Below, piece by piece: positions 1 to 11,669 of a DNA stretch of 64,000 bases. The position numbers were made by a program, and so were the translations under genes. The notes beneath the pieces were generated by a model that ran no database searches, was not told where the DNA came from, and saw nothing but the letters and a program-made list of their open reading frames with translations. Where the stretch lies: contig JAQSEB010000050.1 in NCBI GenBank assembly GCA_030063045.1, positions 248,001 through 312,000 on the forward strand, written 5' to 3'. Each line of letters starts with the position of its first letter. The stretch's first letter is position 1. The stretch comes from Pratylenchus scribneri (lineage: Eukaryota; Nematoda; Chromadorea; Rhabditida; Pratylenchidae).

Positions 1-892
1 ACCATCCATCCACACAATGGCATGAACCATCATTGAGGAGGCGGCCCCCATTTTGGCAATGGACTTGTTCGCAATGTTTCCCCCGAATATAATCCGGATC
101 CGGGCATTTGCAAACTTCCTCCCCGCCAAATGCGGCCACTGGCATTCGCTTTCCACCGTTGACGCACAAAATTCGTTCGCAGTATTGGCCTTAAAGGATA
201 AATGGTTATCAAGGCCATAATGAATTGTTCAAGTTGAAATTGAGCATAAAAAATATAACAATCGACCGACCTTCGAAATATTGTGGGCAAGTGCACGACT
301 GACTGCCAATGGTTCGATAACCGCCTATAAATAATGAACAAGAATTAAATTTATGTGAATAATGTTCAAACCGTTATGGCAATCTGGAGCAAATCCCAAC
401 ATTCTTTTCATATTTTCCCAGGCGGTGCTGATTCGACCAGCAATTCCAGCTGTAAAAATGTTGAAATTAATTATAAAATGAATCGAAACCGGGTTTTGCC
501 CCATTCTTTGTGGATGGTTTTTCGGTGCTGGTGCCATGATTCTTTTCTTTTTCCTTCGTTTCGGCCTTTTCCTGGGGCGGAATTGGAGTTGTTTTTGCAA
601 CATTCGAGGAATTATTGGCCATATTTTCATTAGAAATTAGTTGTGGTGGAGATGTTGGAGACATCGGTGGTGGTGAACTCATTGCATCTAAATAAAAAAA
701 ATTATTCATCTTTCATAAATCAATATTTTTTAATATAACTTAATTTAATTGTTTTTTTTATTAAACTCTAAAACCTTGCTTCGCTGATTGTTTTTGAGAG
801 CCGCCCTCCTCCTCATTAAATGTTCGAAGTTGGCGGTTCGGGGCAGCTGGAAATGATTCTTTCAATAATGGAATTGGTAATTCTTTGGCCAT
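1..892 (-). CDS. EGF-like domain protein, 3'-truncated by the window edge
   Basis: Four exons can be joined in frame on the minus strand: about 775-894, 490-687, 372-449 and 1-189, with the rest beyond the window. The first two exons encode a low-complexity Pro/Ser/Lys/Glu-rich stretch. The third leads into cysteine-rich sequence that continues in the fourth. That part reads as tandem EGF-like modules: CHNGQYCERILCVNGGKR, then EVCKCPDPDYIRGKHCEQ, then VHCQNGGRLLNDGSCHCVDG. EGF modules normally form disulfide-stabilised extracellular domains. The ATG at 892 (MAKELPIP) is only a possible start: no signal peptide follows it, so an upstream exon with one is likely (inference). I do not recognise an orthologue. 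Exon joins at 372 and 189 are strong because they restore the C-x-N-G-x-x-C spacing. Confidence 0.7.
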
Positions 893-1994
893 CTCTGAAT
901 AAAAAAATATTAAAAGCATTCGTAAATGGTAGTGAATAAAAATAGATGAATGACTAATGTTTATTTTCACGTTGGGATTGCTATCTATGGGACTTTCCGT
1001 GCATAACAAAACTTCCGTTTGGCTATGTGCCCTCTACCTCCTACGTCGCGTCCTACCTCCTACCTTCCTTTCCGAGAGAAGAACCCTTCTCCACTACCCC
1101 AACTTCCACTTTTGCTGGTCTTCGCTCTTTGACACATTCATCCAAAGCAATTCCATTAAAATCAAATCAATTTGTCCCTAATCAATATAATAAAACAGAT
1201 GGACGAGAAATAATAGAATTTTATTTTCTTTGTCCTCCTAACTCATACATGTAAGGTTTTAAAAAAACTACCTAATTTTTTAAAGTTTATTTGAGGATCG
1301 ATATATTTTTTGAAGCAAATGGACTGCTCAACTCATGGAAAATGACCACTTTGGTCGAAAAAGACGAAGAAGGGTGGTCGTCTCGTCAGTCGCTATGGAG
1401 CTTTGTGGACAAAAAAAAGCAGCTCATTGCTCATCTCAGTCAAGCTATACAGCCTTGAAAAATAAGGGGCTGGAAGGAAAATGAGGGGTGTGGATATTTT
1501 GGACATCATCCCGTCCATCCAAGCACCCCTACCATTTTTTCATCCCAAAAGGGAATTCCCTTTCCATGTCCACTCACTCACCAGTCGGCTAGGATGCTAT
1601 AATTATTTTCAGTCAGCTAACCCTGATGGAAGCTGCTAAAATTAAAATAGAACACAGTGAAAATAATTCCACTACTTATGAGAATAATGATGGATTTATT
1701 TTATTTATCAAAATGGTTGAGCAATATGAGGAAAAATATTGAAAAATTGGGTACAATTAGACATTTTACAATCTTATTTGCGTGGTAAATGATTCACAAT
1801 TAAATGAGAATTATGTGATAATGAATGGATGGATAAATATAATGGCCATTTGAATTTAAAAGAAAATCTATTAGATTAATGGGAGGAGGTTGGATATGTT
1901 TAAAATGCATTTTAACTACTAAAAATATATACAATGGATGGACGTCCATTCACCAATAATTTTCTTGTGACATTCTCCTCTTTTGGCCATTTGT
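893..1994. other. Intergenic stretch, no gene recognised
   Basis: AT-rich sequence between the EGF-domain gene and the galectin gene. It should hold the promoter and perhaps an unseen 5' exon of the EGF gene and the 3' UTR of the galectin gene. I see no convincing exon, RNA gene or repeat. Confidence 0.5.
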
Positions 1995-3536
1995 TTATTT
2001 CAAATGCACTCCATGCAGCACCAAATCTCCTTCGATACAAAGTCGATCAATTGTTCGAGGATTTATTCTGCAAAACATTCAAAATTATTGAAAGAATTTA
2101 AATGCATTTATTTACCTATGATCATATTTTCCTACAAGGCAATCATCGATGTAGACAACAAATTTTGATTCCTCGCAATAAACGAGCAAATCAAAAGTTT
2201 TCTTTCGTTTAAATGGGAACTCGCCATCCACTTGAAATTGTTGTTCTTCGCCCCAATTCTGCTCTGTTCTTGTATTTCCAAATAATTTCTAAAAATTTTA
2301 AATATAATTCTTTCTCATTAAATTTCCCATTTTTACTTTTGGTGAGCCTAATCTGCCAGTCATTCGAAGTGCAACATTCACGCCGGCACCTTCAATTTGG
2401 ATGCAAAATTAATTAATGGAAAAGGGTGCTTACAGAGATCCAAATGGAATTGTTTGGCTCTCTTTTTGATCAATCCAGAAACATAGAGACGCCGGCCTGG
2501 ATAAAAATTGCCCGGTATATCAGCTGCGTATGGGACGCTGTAGGTCCTTCCTTCCCAAGCCACAGAATATAATTCAACACCACCGTTGATGTAGATGTGT
2601 GAAATTTTGGAGAGAGGTACCGGTAATAATGAGAATGAAATGATATTGTTTTGTATTGTATTGTATGTTATCGTTTTGTATTATTGTAATATGCTGTATT
2701 CCCTATTGTTCCTATTTCATATTGTAATAATACTATTTAAGCTCCCCATTTTCTTTATCATTGTCTCAGTCTAATCCCATTTCCCAAATACCACCAATTG
2801 TCATTCCCATTTCTGAATAAACTATTTTCTATCAACCGATACTTCGCATATTATTACTAACATAATGTCCAAAACGAGCCATCAGCTTGTGATCTATAAT
2901 AGTGTATTAGAATTTAAACCAAATCCGCCTCAAACCCAAAAACAGCTCAAATTCATCTTCATGGCACCTGATCCTAACATCGAATTCATCGCCTTGAAGT
3001 TTGTTTTTTGTTTATTAAATTTGTAAACTATTTCATTCTCACCAACTTGCCATTTGTGTTTCAAGGTCCCTTCTTTTCCCCATTCTCCATTGATGCAGGC
3101 ATTCAAATGAATTTTTCGTTTCCTTGCCTTCGGTCCCATCTCAGCCCGCATGCAAAGGAGGCGATCATCCAATTGACGAACTTCATCGTCCAATTCAACT
3201 CTGAAAAAATCATATATAATTTTTTAGAAATTTCATTTACCGTGGACCATTGGTTAGATTGATGACAAATTCTTCATGGGCTGGAAAAAAATTTTATTGT
3301 TTGTTTATCCATCCACCCATTTGACTTACAAACAATGACTCCTCTAACGATGAGGGATTGACCCGGTTCCAATTGATTGCCTTCTAATTTGGATAAATAT
3401 GGGACTGGCTAAAAATAGAATTGAATAAATCTAAATAAAAATGAATCACAAATGTATTATTTCGGCCGGTCACTGAATCTTTCTTGGTCATTTTCTTCCT
3501 CTTAAAGCCGAATAATTTGCGTAATAAAGAAGCCAT
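1995..3536 (-). CDS. Tandem-repeat galectin (two carbohydrate-recognition domains)
   Basis: The start ATG at 3536 begins MASLLRKLFGFKRKKMTKK, a basic N-terminus without a signal peptide, as in cytosolic or non-classically secreted galectins. CRD1 is split over about six exons: PVPYLSKLEGNQLEPGQSL, EEFVINLTNGPRVE, HLNACINGEWGKE, DEFDVRIRCHEDEFELF, ARFGHYVSNNM and IYINGGVELYSV. CRD2 follows: YSVPYAADIPGNFYPGRRL, then NTRTEQNWGEEQQFQ, FDLLVYCEESKFVVYIDD and LCIEGDLVLHGVHLK, then TAA at 1995. The order and beta-sandwich motifs are those of nematode LEC proteins, which bind beta-galactosides. The sugar-contact signature H-x-N-P-R...W-G-x-E-x-R is eroded in both domains: WG and one E remain, but HxNPR does not. 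A long intron (about 2610-2825) before the last CRD1 exon has an uncertain acceptor. Confidence 0.88.
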
Positions 3537-5488
3537 TGGAATTCGGAAATTAGATGATAATAAGGATGATTATTATTACTTTGTAGGTATATTAAGAATG
3601 TATCAATTCATTCAGGATTTGATCGGTTTGTTGTTTTTGGGAATTATTCTTTTTGTAACCTGAATTAATCTTAATAATGAACAAGCATAAAGGAATAAAA
3701 ATAAATATGGTATATGTAATCAAGGGTTTGAATTTGATCAATCAATCTATGTTCTATGTATTTCTCATATGATTTAATAATAATGCTTTAATTGTTTCAA
3801 ATCAATCAATAAAATAGTGAGAACTGAGAATGAATTCATTGCTGCAGTTTTAATTGATGAATAGGATTTTCGTTTCTTTCATTTAACCCATATTTTTTGA
3901 GGATGATGCTGGGATAGAAAATGGGGCACCGATGCAATGTGAATTTGAAGAAAACAATAGAAAAATAAATAAAAGAATGCGCTTGCGTGGATTGTGGATG
4001 GATGGATCGCGACCGGGGTCTTTGCATGTTTGACGGGAATGAATTTTGCTCGCTTCCCTTCCAAAACAACTGAAACTGACAGGTGGCAATCGCAGTCGGG
4101 GGTTTGGTTTCGGTTTTATTTATGGTTTTGATGAAGAATGACGGGGTAGGTGATATAAAATGCGGATCCGCGCACACATGAAAATAATTTTGGAAAAATT
4201 TCTTATTTTTCAATTGAAAAGTGTTTATTTAATGTATAAACCAACTACTACTACTACATTCAGTCAGTCAAGAATCAAACATGTTGAATTGGAAGAAAAT
4301 CCACTGAACTTTTATTTTTGGGAAGAAACAAAATGACTAATGACTATTCCACTTTTTAGGATCCTGAAATTTGTGTGAATAAAGATCAGTAAAAACTGTT
4401 TTTATAAGGGAGAAGGGAATTATTAAAAATCGATTGGTGTAAAAAGAATTGGCAAACAAAATATAAACCGGCCACAAAAGCAAACTTTTGTGTTGTTGAG
4501 GGGAAAAGGTGGAGTGGCGGTGAGAAGAGGACCGGATGCATGTTAAAAAGCTAAAATTATAGAGGAAATTATGATTTACAAAATCAACTGTTTCCAATTT
4601 TTGTTGATCTTCTCCCTATTAAACGGAGATTTGAAGGGAATAAAAGCAGGTCAATTCCTGCAGTCGATTTAAAAATCGGGGTTTATGGGGAGAGGAATGA
4701 GGAGTCAGCATGCAGCATCCGAATTCCAATCCTAGTCTTCTTCTCAAAGTAATGGGAGCATTAGAAAATAATTTAATGGGGGTTTTGCATTTGCATTGGT
4801 AGAATAATGCACTGACGTTTTAAAATTGCTAATTCGAAGTTTCTTTGTGTTGTGGAATGGAAACATTGCCAAATGGAACAAATTGAATTTGGTTGCATTT
4901 TTGCATTGGAGAGGTGGAATAAAAAGAACAAAAAATAGGCGGGAAAATTGGGAAGGCTGAAGCACGCAAATTTATTTGGAAGAACCCTTTTGGACTGTAT
5001 TTAGAGGAGGGCGTTAAATGGAATTGAATGGGAGGAAAATTCCTCCGATAAAATGGTCGCAAATCGAATGAAAAATTCCTTAATGCCTTTTTCCCTAAGG
5101 TGCGCGAAAATGGGCACATTTTGTGCATCCCTTTTTGTCGATTTTGGTGAATTCCACATTTTGATAGAATTAGTGCACATTTGAATTACCCAATACAAAG
5201 AGAAATCAGTAGAAATAAAAGGAAAGTGAAAAATGTTTGCAATTGTGGGGTGGACGAGCATTGAGCACAAACCGGTTTAGATGGTCGCCAAAATACCCTC
5301 CTAATCAGCCAAGTTCAAATTTTTGTTGTTGCTTTCAAAAATTCGAATGCATTTATTTTTGAGAATAGATAAAATTAATTTTAAAATTTTATACAAAAAC
5401 TAATAGAAATTTACAAAAATTTGGAAATATTTGAGTAGAAAATAAACCGTTTTTAATATCATGTAGGATAATAGGATAAAATAATTAT
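3537..5488. other. Intergenic stretch, no gene recognised
   Basis: About 1.95 kb between the galectin start and the PNPO stop. Open frames here are short, aromatic-rich and lack splice-joined continuity or a known domain. I see no RNA gene and no member of the repeat families found elsewhere in the window. Confidence 0.5.
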
Positions 5489-6744
5489 TCATGGCGCAAG
5501 TCTTTCCATATTCCAAATTGTCATCGTCGTTCCTCTGTTACTATTTTCATCAATTTTATTTTGTTCTTTTTCCAATGAATAAACAATCCTGTCATGGACT
5601 CGATTGCTTTGTCCTTGCCAAAATTCAAAACTGGTTTTGAAATTAAATTTAAATATATTCAACTCCTTCCAAATATATTCCCATTGAATTGTTTGTGGAA
5701 AAATTTATCCCGAATTACCTATCGGGTTGTAGGGCAAAACCAAGCCTAAAAAACAAAAGGATTTTCAAAGGACTTTGAAATTCGAACCAATGTTTCGGTC
5801 GTGTAATTGCCTCCTCCCCATCATTTTCATAAATTTTCTCCAATGCTTTTTGCTTTTCAATCAAATATTCACGGCTAGGAATTACGGCACTTTGTTCACT
5901 CAATTTTGACCCAATTCGGGTTGAAATTGGTCGTTTTTTCCAATATTCTTCGGCCAATTGCTCATCCAAAACCATCACACGGCCTTCGATCCGGACCTGA
6001 AGATTCTGAAGGTAAATTGAAAATTCAAAACAAAAAATAATCAAACCTGTCGATCAACTCTGGGCCAATAGAAGAGCATTGAAGCAAATTGATTATTGGC
6101 CAATTCTTTTCCTTTTCGGCTTGTTGAATGTGTGAAAAACATAAAACCCTCCTGGCTATAGCCCTTTAAAAGGAGCATTCGACTGCTTGGACGTCCATTT
6201 TCACTGAAAATATTCACATTTAAATGATTATTTAATAATAATTTACCCGACAGTGGAAAGTGCAAATGCATTCACTTCTTCATATTTCAAATCGACCATT
6301 TGCATAACATTTTTAAACCATATATCAAATTGTTTGAAGGGATTCTGATGCATTTTTTCTTCCAATAAAAATGGTTCTTCCCTGTTTATGTACGGTTTTC
6401 GAAGAGCTTAAAAATATGTTTATTATGAATAATGATTATATGAATAATTCTCTATTTTAATTACCGTGAGTATTCAGTGGAATTTTCAATGATGATTTAT
6501 CTTCTTTGGATGTATTCTCGACATTCTCTTGTGTGGCTGATGTGCCCGTCATTGAGTGAAATTTACTGCTGAACGGAGAATTTTTTGGTAAAAAGAAGAA
6601 GTGCTCCAATAAATTCTTTTGGTGGTTGTTTGGCAATAAAAAAGTAGAAGGGGAAGAAGAAGCCGATGATGCATTTGAAATGCAGCGGTTGGCCAGGAAT
6701 AAATTGCGGAATGGAGGAAAAATGGTGGAGGAAGGGAAGTTCAT
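5489..6744 (-). CDS. pnpo: Pyridoxamine/pyridoxine 5'-phosphate oxidase (PNPO)
   Basis: This FMN enzyme makes pyridoxal 5'-phosphate from PNP or PMP, the last step of vitamin B6 salvage. Exons join cleanly from ATG 6744 to TGA 5489, giving roughly 330 residues. Family landmarks in order are NPFKQFDIWFKNVM, ALSTVSENGRPSSRMLLLKG (FMN and substrate site), FFTHSTSRKGKEL, FYWPRVDRQVRIEG, the S-x-x-I-x-S-R-E-Y block (AVIPSREYLIEKQ), FEFWQGQSNRVHDRI and the C-terminal ERLAP. About 90 N-terminal residues precede the conserved core and are Phe/Ser/Asn/Arg-rich; they could be a mitochondrial presequence, but an internal Met (MTGTSATQE) could start a cytosolic form. Two in-frame acceptors 9 nt apart lie at 5997-6012. 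It sits downstream of the Rubicon-like gene on the same strand. Confidence 0.95.
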
Positions 6745-7138
6745 TTGCCAATGATGAGTAGAAGAGGGGGAATATAAGGAAGAGTGGCCGATGGATTATT
6801 TTTTGGACAGCATTGAGTTTTTGCTGCTGTGGTTTGTTGAAGTTCATAGGGCGGACAGAAAAATTGATAATATTAATTGGAGAAAAGTAGTCGTTAAATT
6901 GGATTGAACACAAACATAAACAACGATAAAAGTAAAATTTTGTGTAATAATAATAATAATAATAAAACACCATTATTAATGAATAAAATAAAATCAATTT
7001 TATTTAAATAAAAAAGTATTATATCATTAATCAATTATTGCATCAGAAAGTGTGAAATAAAATGATAAGCTCGATAATATAATTAAAAATATAAATCTAT
7101 TAAAAATTTGATTTTTGGTATTAAAAATTGCACAAAAT

Positions 7139-9366
7139 TCAGGTCGAACCACAAATCGATTGGTCTGTTGAAGGATGTCGTAGATGCAGTCTGGAATGGA
7201 GAGTGTTCAGAATTATTTAATTAAAAAGAAGAACAAACCTTTTTTGGCGTATTCTTTCACATTTTTTACATAATGCATTTCCATTTAAAGAGGATGATTG
7301 TTTTGTGGTTGCCAATTTATAGCATTTAATGTGGGAAAGGGACCCACATTCATCGCAGCGATGGCATCGATCCAATTGAAATGGAAAGAGCAAATCGGAA
7401 GGATCCATGCAAATTTGGCAGAAAAATGCGTGTTGACGGCAATACTAAAATAAAATGTTTTATTTAATTATAAAAAACATTTATTTATTACCAAACATCC
7501 TTCAATATGCGCAGAGCCCATCAGAACCAACGGTTCCAACAATTCCAGTAAATTTTTATTCGCAATTCTTTCAAAGTCGAGCAAAGAATAAACATCGATG
7601 GACTCAAGAGAGAGGAATCGTTTTGGGATCGAAGTGAACATTGTCCTGAGGCTAAATGAGATTAAAAATAAAAATGGTGCAAAGCAAAGAGATAGATTTA
7701 TTTGTTAATGAAAGGAAAATATACTCAAAAAAGTGGCTTATTTTATTTTTGAGCATTTTAATTAATTAAAATTTACTCACATTCCATTTTCGGTCATCAA
7801 TTGTTCGGCTATTCTACATTTTTGAATAAAAGGCCACATGTGCGCAATTTTTAGTCGATATTTTCGGAAACGGCGTAAATTTCTCGCCTTTTTGTACAAT
7901 CCAGGATTAATTAATTTTACATTGAACACCGGTTGGTCCTCATTTTCAGCAATAAATGTGTTGGCTATATCACAAATTGAATACTCCTGAATTTGGTGAT
8001 AAATAATACAAATTCAAGGGCAAACCTTAAAATTCCATTCATGCAATATTCGGGCTGGAATTCTGGCCTGAAAAAATCAAATCAATTTTAGATGCTTCAA
8101 AAATAAAAAAACTCACCTTTGAACCTTGATGGCAACATTGGCAAAATAATTTGGAAAAATAATTACAAAATTGAGCCCTCTTTGCATAAATATGAACCAA
8201 TTTAAATCCACAGCCGGCGCAACGATGTTTTTGAAGTGCCATTTGTGTGAGAAAACTTTAAAAAAATATTGATTAATGTCCAATCTATCGGATAACTCAC
8301 TCATTTGGTTTTTGAAGTTCAAAAATAAATTTTTTCCTTGGTGGTCTCCAATTCCGATAGGATATTTGTTGTATTTTGGACGCTTCTTTGAATGCTCTCA
8401 AAATGTCGGAATGTTTTAGTGACTAAAAATGAACAATTTTATTAAAAATATTCTTTATAAAATTTTACTTTTTGGAATCCATTTGTGTCCGCCAATGCCT
8501 CGACCAATTGTTGGACACTGCTGCTTTTGACAAGGCCATCCTTTTCTTCAGGAATAATACAATTTATTCTTCCCTCAATATCGCCAACACTTTTTCTTCT
8601 TTTCGATTTTCTGTCATTTGAATTTGGCGAATTTGACACCCCAGAAATACTAAAAAATAATTCAAAATTTGAAATTTTATTATTAAAATTACAAACCTGA
8701 ATGAAGTGCTAGGCATTTGGCTGCATCCTTCCATCGAATTTGCATAGAATATTGAATTTCCCTCCTCTTTTTGGAATAATTCTTCCAATTTTGTTGTAGC
8801 TGCATTTGAATATTCCCCGAAATCCTGATGAGCCATAAAATCATCGCCAAATTGAGGTTGAAGAAAGGCGGGATCGATTTCCTCGCTGAAATTTAGGCCT
8901 TCTATCAATTCTTGCCAATTTCGCTCTTCCATCGATTTTATCAACCAATCGGTCAAATGCAAACAATTTTTCTCCTTTAAATTTATCATAAATGCTATAA
9001 TCGAAATTCATTAAAGAACCTGATCCGCTAATTGTTCATCAAATTTTTCTGGATTTTCCCATAATGATGTAACCGATTCTGTGGATGAGATGAGCGAAAG
9101 ACGATCCCATAGATCAGAAGAGAACAGTTTCGATTGATTTTCCGGACTTAATTCTTCCCCTAATTGGATTGAGGGACTTCGCGACACTTGACGAATAATG
9201 TTTGCGTTTTCCTGAAAATTAATTGACCATTAAATATAAATTTATTGGGCAAATAACCTTGATGATGGCAATATCAGTTGAAATTAAAATTGGGAATGCC
9301 GGTGTAACAGTTAAATGCAGCCGATTGTTTGATCGCCGTATTCCCTGTTTTTGTTGTTGTTCAATA
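7139..9366 (-). CDS. RUBCN-like: Rubicon-family protein with C-terminal RH zinc domain (5' end uncertain)
   Basis: Rubicon/PLEKHM proteins bind RAB7 through a cysteine-rich Rubicon-homology (RH) domain and control autophagosome and endosome maturation. The RH domain can be read over several joined exons: FLTQMALQKHRCAGCGFKL, QFCNYFSKLFCQCCHQGSK, ARIPARILHEWNFKEYSI, INPGLYKKARNLRRFRKYR, a helical stretch ending EGCL, YCRQHAFFCQICMDPSDLLF, HRCDECGSLSHIKCYK and ALCKKCERIRQ, ending RLHLRHPS to TGA at 7139. The paired Cys/His ligands are intact. The N-terminal exons (about 8460-9366) are acidic and Ser/Glu-rich and include LTDWLIKSMEERNWQELIEG. No RUN domain is evident and no start codon could be fixed; an additional exon may lie at about 9425-9470. 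C. elegans has a Rubicon-like gene, rub-1. The 5' end faces the nucleotidase gene, so a divergent promoter is likely. Confidence 0.85.
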
Positions 9367-9959
9367 CTGCACATTCAATTATTTTATTTGGTTATTAAAT
9401 GTTGAATGAATAAACTATCGAAAATAGAAATGAATCGGTTTTTTTTTGTTTCTTATTCCATTTTTGGTCACTGAAAAATATTTATTTGTTAATTTAATTT
9501 AATGCAATAAATAAACGTAATCAAATCATAGCAATCTCGTGTGAATAGATAGGAGCTGCCGGAAAGCGGAAATTGGCTTTGCATTTTTAATCACTCATTC
9601 TAGATTCTAGTAATAAAATAACGTGTTTTTTTTATCGATGAATCACATTTTTTTATTCCAATCCGACTTAAAATAGTATCCGGCCCAACGAATTGTGGGA
9701 TGTGGGCCAAGAGATATTCAGCTGTTGCTGTTATTTATTGATTTTTTAACTCATTTTTTTCCTTTCTGTTAATTTTCCATTTTCATTATCATTTAATTAC
9801 ATCATTTTTATCAATCTTTATCTTATCAATTTTAATTATCGTTTTTATTTTTATTGAAGCAACAATAATCAGTTCACTATTCATTTAAGCAAACAGCCCA
9901 CCATTGTGGGCCTTCCATTTATAAAAATTCGTTCATTAATTCTTCGTTACATTCCGAGA
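9367..9959. promoter_or_regulatory. Presumed divergent promoter, Rubicon-like (-) and 5'-nucleotidase (+)
   Basis: About 590 bp of AT-rich DNA separate the 5' ends of two head-to-head genes. It may also hold the missing first exon or exons of the Rubicon-like gene; 9425-9470 has a TATTTTTCAG acceptor. No specific promoter motif is claimed. Confidence 0.4.
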
Positions 9960-11293
9960 ATGGTGCAACAGAACAAAATAACATTGGAGAATGGGGCAAC
10001 AACACCAACCGAATTGCTCTCAACCTTTTTGGATAAGGAAAAAGTACAAATACGCGATATCCAAGCAGTCGAGGCAAAAATTGGAAAAATGAAACAACTT
10101 AGCCTGGATAAACTCATGGTAAATAAATATTTGAAAAAATATAATAATTTGTAAAAAATTCAGGTTATATCCGATTTCGATCACACTCTCTCACGATATC
10201 ATAAAGATAATGTCAAGATGACTAGCGCTCATGGTTTGTTGAAAAAAAAAGCAATAAAATGAATATTTTATTTTTAAGGACTCTTCGTCAAAATTGCCGC
10301 AGAAAACAACCCGGAATTTGTGCAAAAAAGCAAAGAGCTGTACGAGAAATATTTGCCAATTGAGTTCGATCCGGAAATGTCAATGAAGGAGAAAATTCCA
10401 TATATGGAGGAATGGTGGCGCAAATCTCATGAGCTGATTATTGAGAACAAAATGAGCAAGGAAATATTGAGAAATGCCGTGAAAAGGATTAACCGAATTC
10501 AATTGAGGTTTTATTTTTAGAAAAAATTAGCATTAAAATAATAATAAATTTTATTATTTTAGAGATGGATGTGCCGAACTTCTCTGTTCATTGAACCAAG
10601 CGAATGTCCCAATTGTAATATTCAGCGCTGGGATTGGCCAAATCATTGAATATGTCCTTGAATACCAAGCCGCACACAAAGGTGCTTCACATGAATGTCA
10701 ATGCAAATTGCTCGATAATGTTCACATCATTTCCAACTTCATGCAATTTTCCGGACCAGATGATATTTGCACCAGTTTCACTGAAGTTAGTCCAAACTCC
10801 AAAATACATTTTAACCAAAAACACATTTTTTGCAGCCTCTTATTCACACTTTCAACAAGGATGGCTCTGTGGTCAAAAAGGAAGCACCATTCTTCCATAG
10901 AATTTCCGATCGGACTTCGGTTCTGTTGCTGGGCGATAGTTTGGGAGGTGGGCAATTTGTAGAAAGCATTTTGGTATAATCCTCCAAACATTTCAGATGT
11001 TCATATGGATGTCGGGGTGGAGAAAGAGACGGTGATACTCAGAATTGGATTTGTAAGTTCATTTCTCAATAAATTATCATTTATTCATCAAATTTTAGCT
11101 CAACTTCAATATCAGAGAACTTCTACCGCGCTACTTGACTGAATATGACATCGTTCTGATTGACGACCAAACAATGGATATTCCCAACAAAATTGTGTCC
11201 TACATAAATGCTGCCAAACCCAATTCAATGGTGCAAAATGTGGACGAAGAATGCAATAATAATGAAGAAAATGGAAAAACTAACGGAGTCTAA
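9960..11293 (+). CDS. NT5C3: Cytosolic 5'-nucleotidase III (pyrimidine nucleotidase, HAD family)
   Basis: This Mg-dependent HAD phosphatase dephosphorylates UMP and CMP in the cytosol. Seven exons run from ATG 9960 ([13 protein letters not shown]) to TAA 11293. HAD motif I is [16 protein letters not shown], with the nucleophile Asp and the acid-base Asp at +2. The cap domain follows ([34 protein letters not shown]). Motif II is the Ser in [18 protein letters not shown]. Motif III/IV is [17 protein letters not shown], followed by [19 protein letters not shown]. All catalytic positions are present. Length and order match animal NT5C3/UMPH-1. The upstream in-frame GTG at 9906 is not a plausible eukaryotic start. 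It converges with LIN-28. Confidence 0.95.
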
Positions 11294-11442
11294 AATTCTC
11301 ATTAATAAATTCGTGCAATTAATTTCTGTATTATCCAAAGAGCATTTTTCCTCCCCATTCAAACGGTGCCACATTTTTCCTAGATATACGTATAGCAATA
11401 AAAAATAGATTTTAAAACAAATTTTATTTATATTTACAATCA

Positions 11443-11449
11443 TGAGGTA
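11443..11449 (-). promoter_or_regulatory. Candidate let-7-family site in lin-28 3' UTR
   Basis: The minus strand reads TACCTCA, complementary to let-7 nt 2-7 with A opposite nt 1 (7mer-A1). It lies about 220 nt past the LIN-28 stop and just before the first canonical AATAAA on that strand (11428-11423). lin-28 is a known let-7 target in animals; use of this site is inference. Confidence 0.5.
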
Positions 11450-11580
11450 TTTGGTATCATCAAAAAATAATAAATCGAATTAAATGAGCAAATAAAATGA
11501 ATTTGATGTAAAATGTAAAAATAATGGATTAAAATGAAAGATTTTTGGCGATTAAAATTAATTTGAATATAAAATATTAT

Positions 11581-11590
11581 GTCCCTGAGA
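11581..11590 (-). promoter_or_regulatory. Candidate lin-4/miR-125 site 1 in lin-28 3' UTR
   Basis: The minus strand reads TCTCAGGGA, fully complementary to lin-4 nt 1-9 (8mer plus one). An ACTT about 6 nt upstream can pair with lin-4 nt 14-17. It lies about 80 nt after the LIN-28 stop codon. C. elegans lin-28 is repressed through a lin-4 element in its 3' UTR. Confidence 0.75.
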
Positions 11591-11614
11591 AATTGGAAGT
11601 TTACAAAAAATTAA

Positions 11615-11621
11615 TCCCTGA
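11615..11621 (-). promoter_or_regulatory. Candidate lin-4/miR-125 site 2 in lin-28 3' UTR
   Basis: The minus strand reads TCAGGGA (7mer-A1 for lin-4), 25 nt upstream of site 1 in the mRNA. Position 8 would be a G:U wobble. The close spacing of two seed matches supports a functional element (inference). Confidence 0.55.
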
Positions 11622-11669
11622 AGAATAAAAGAAAAAATGAATAAATAATTATTGGCCATTATCCTCTTT

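Noticed and set aside
6563..6997. 144-codon minus-strand frame overlapping PNPO exon 1
   Set aside because: Out of frame with the conserved PNPO exons and composed of aromatic-rich UTR-like sequence.
9906..9959. Upstream extension of the nucleotidase (GLPFIKIRSLIL...)
   Set aside because: The frame starts at GTG, not used as a start here; the ATG at 9960 fits family length.
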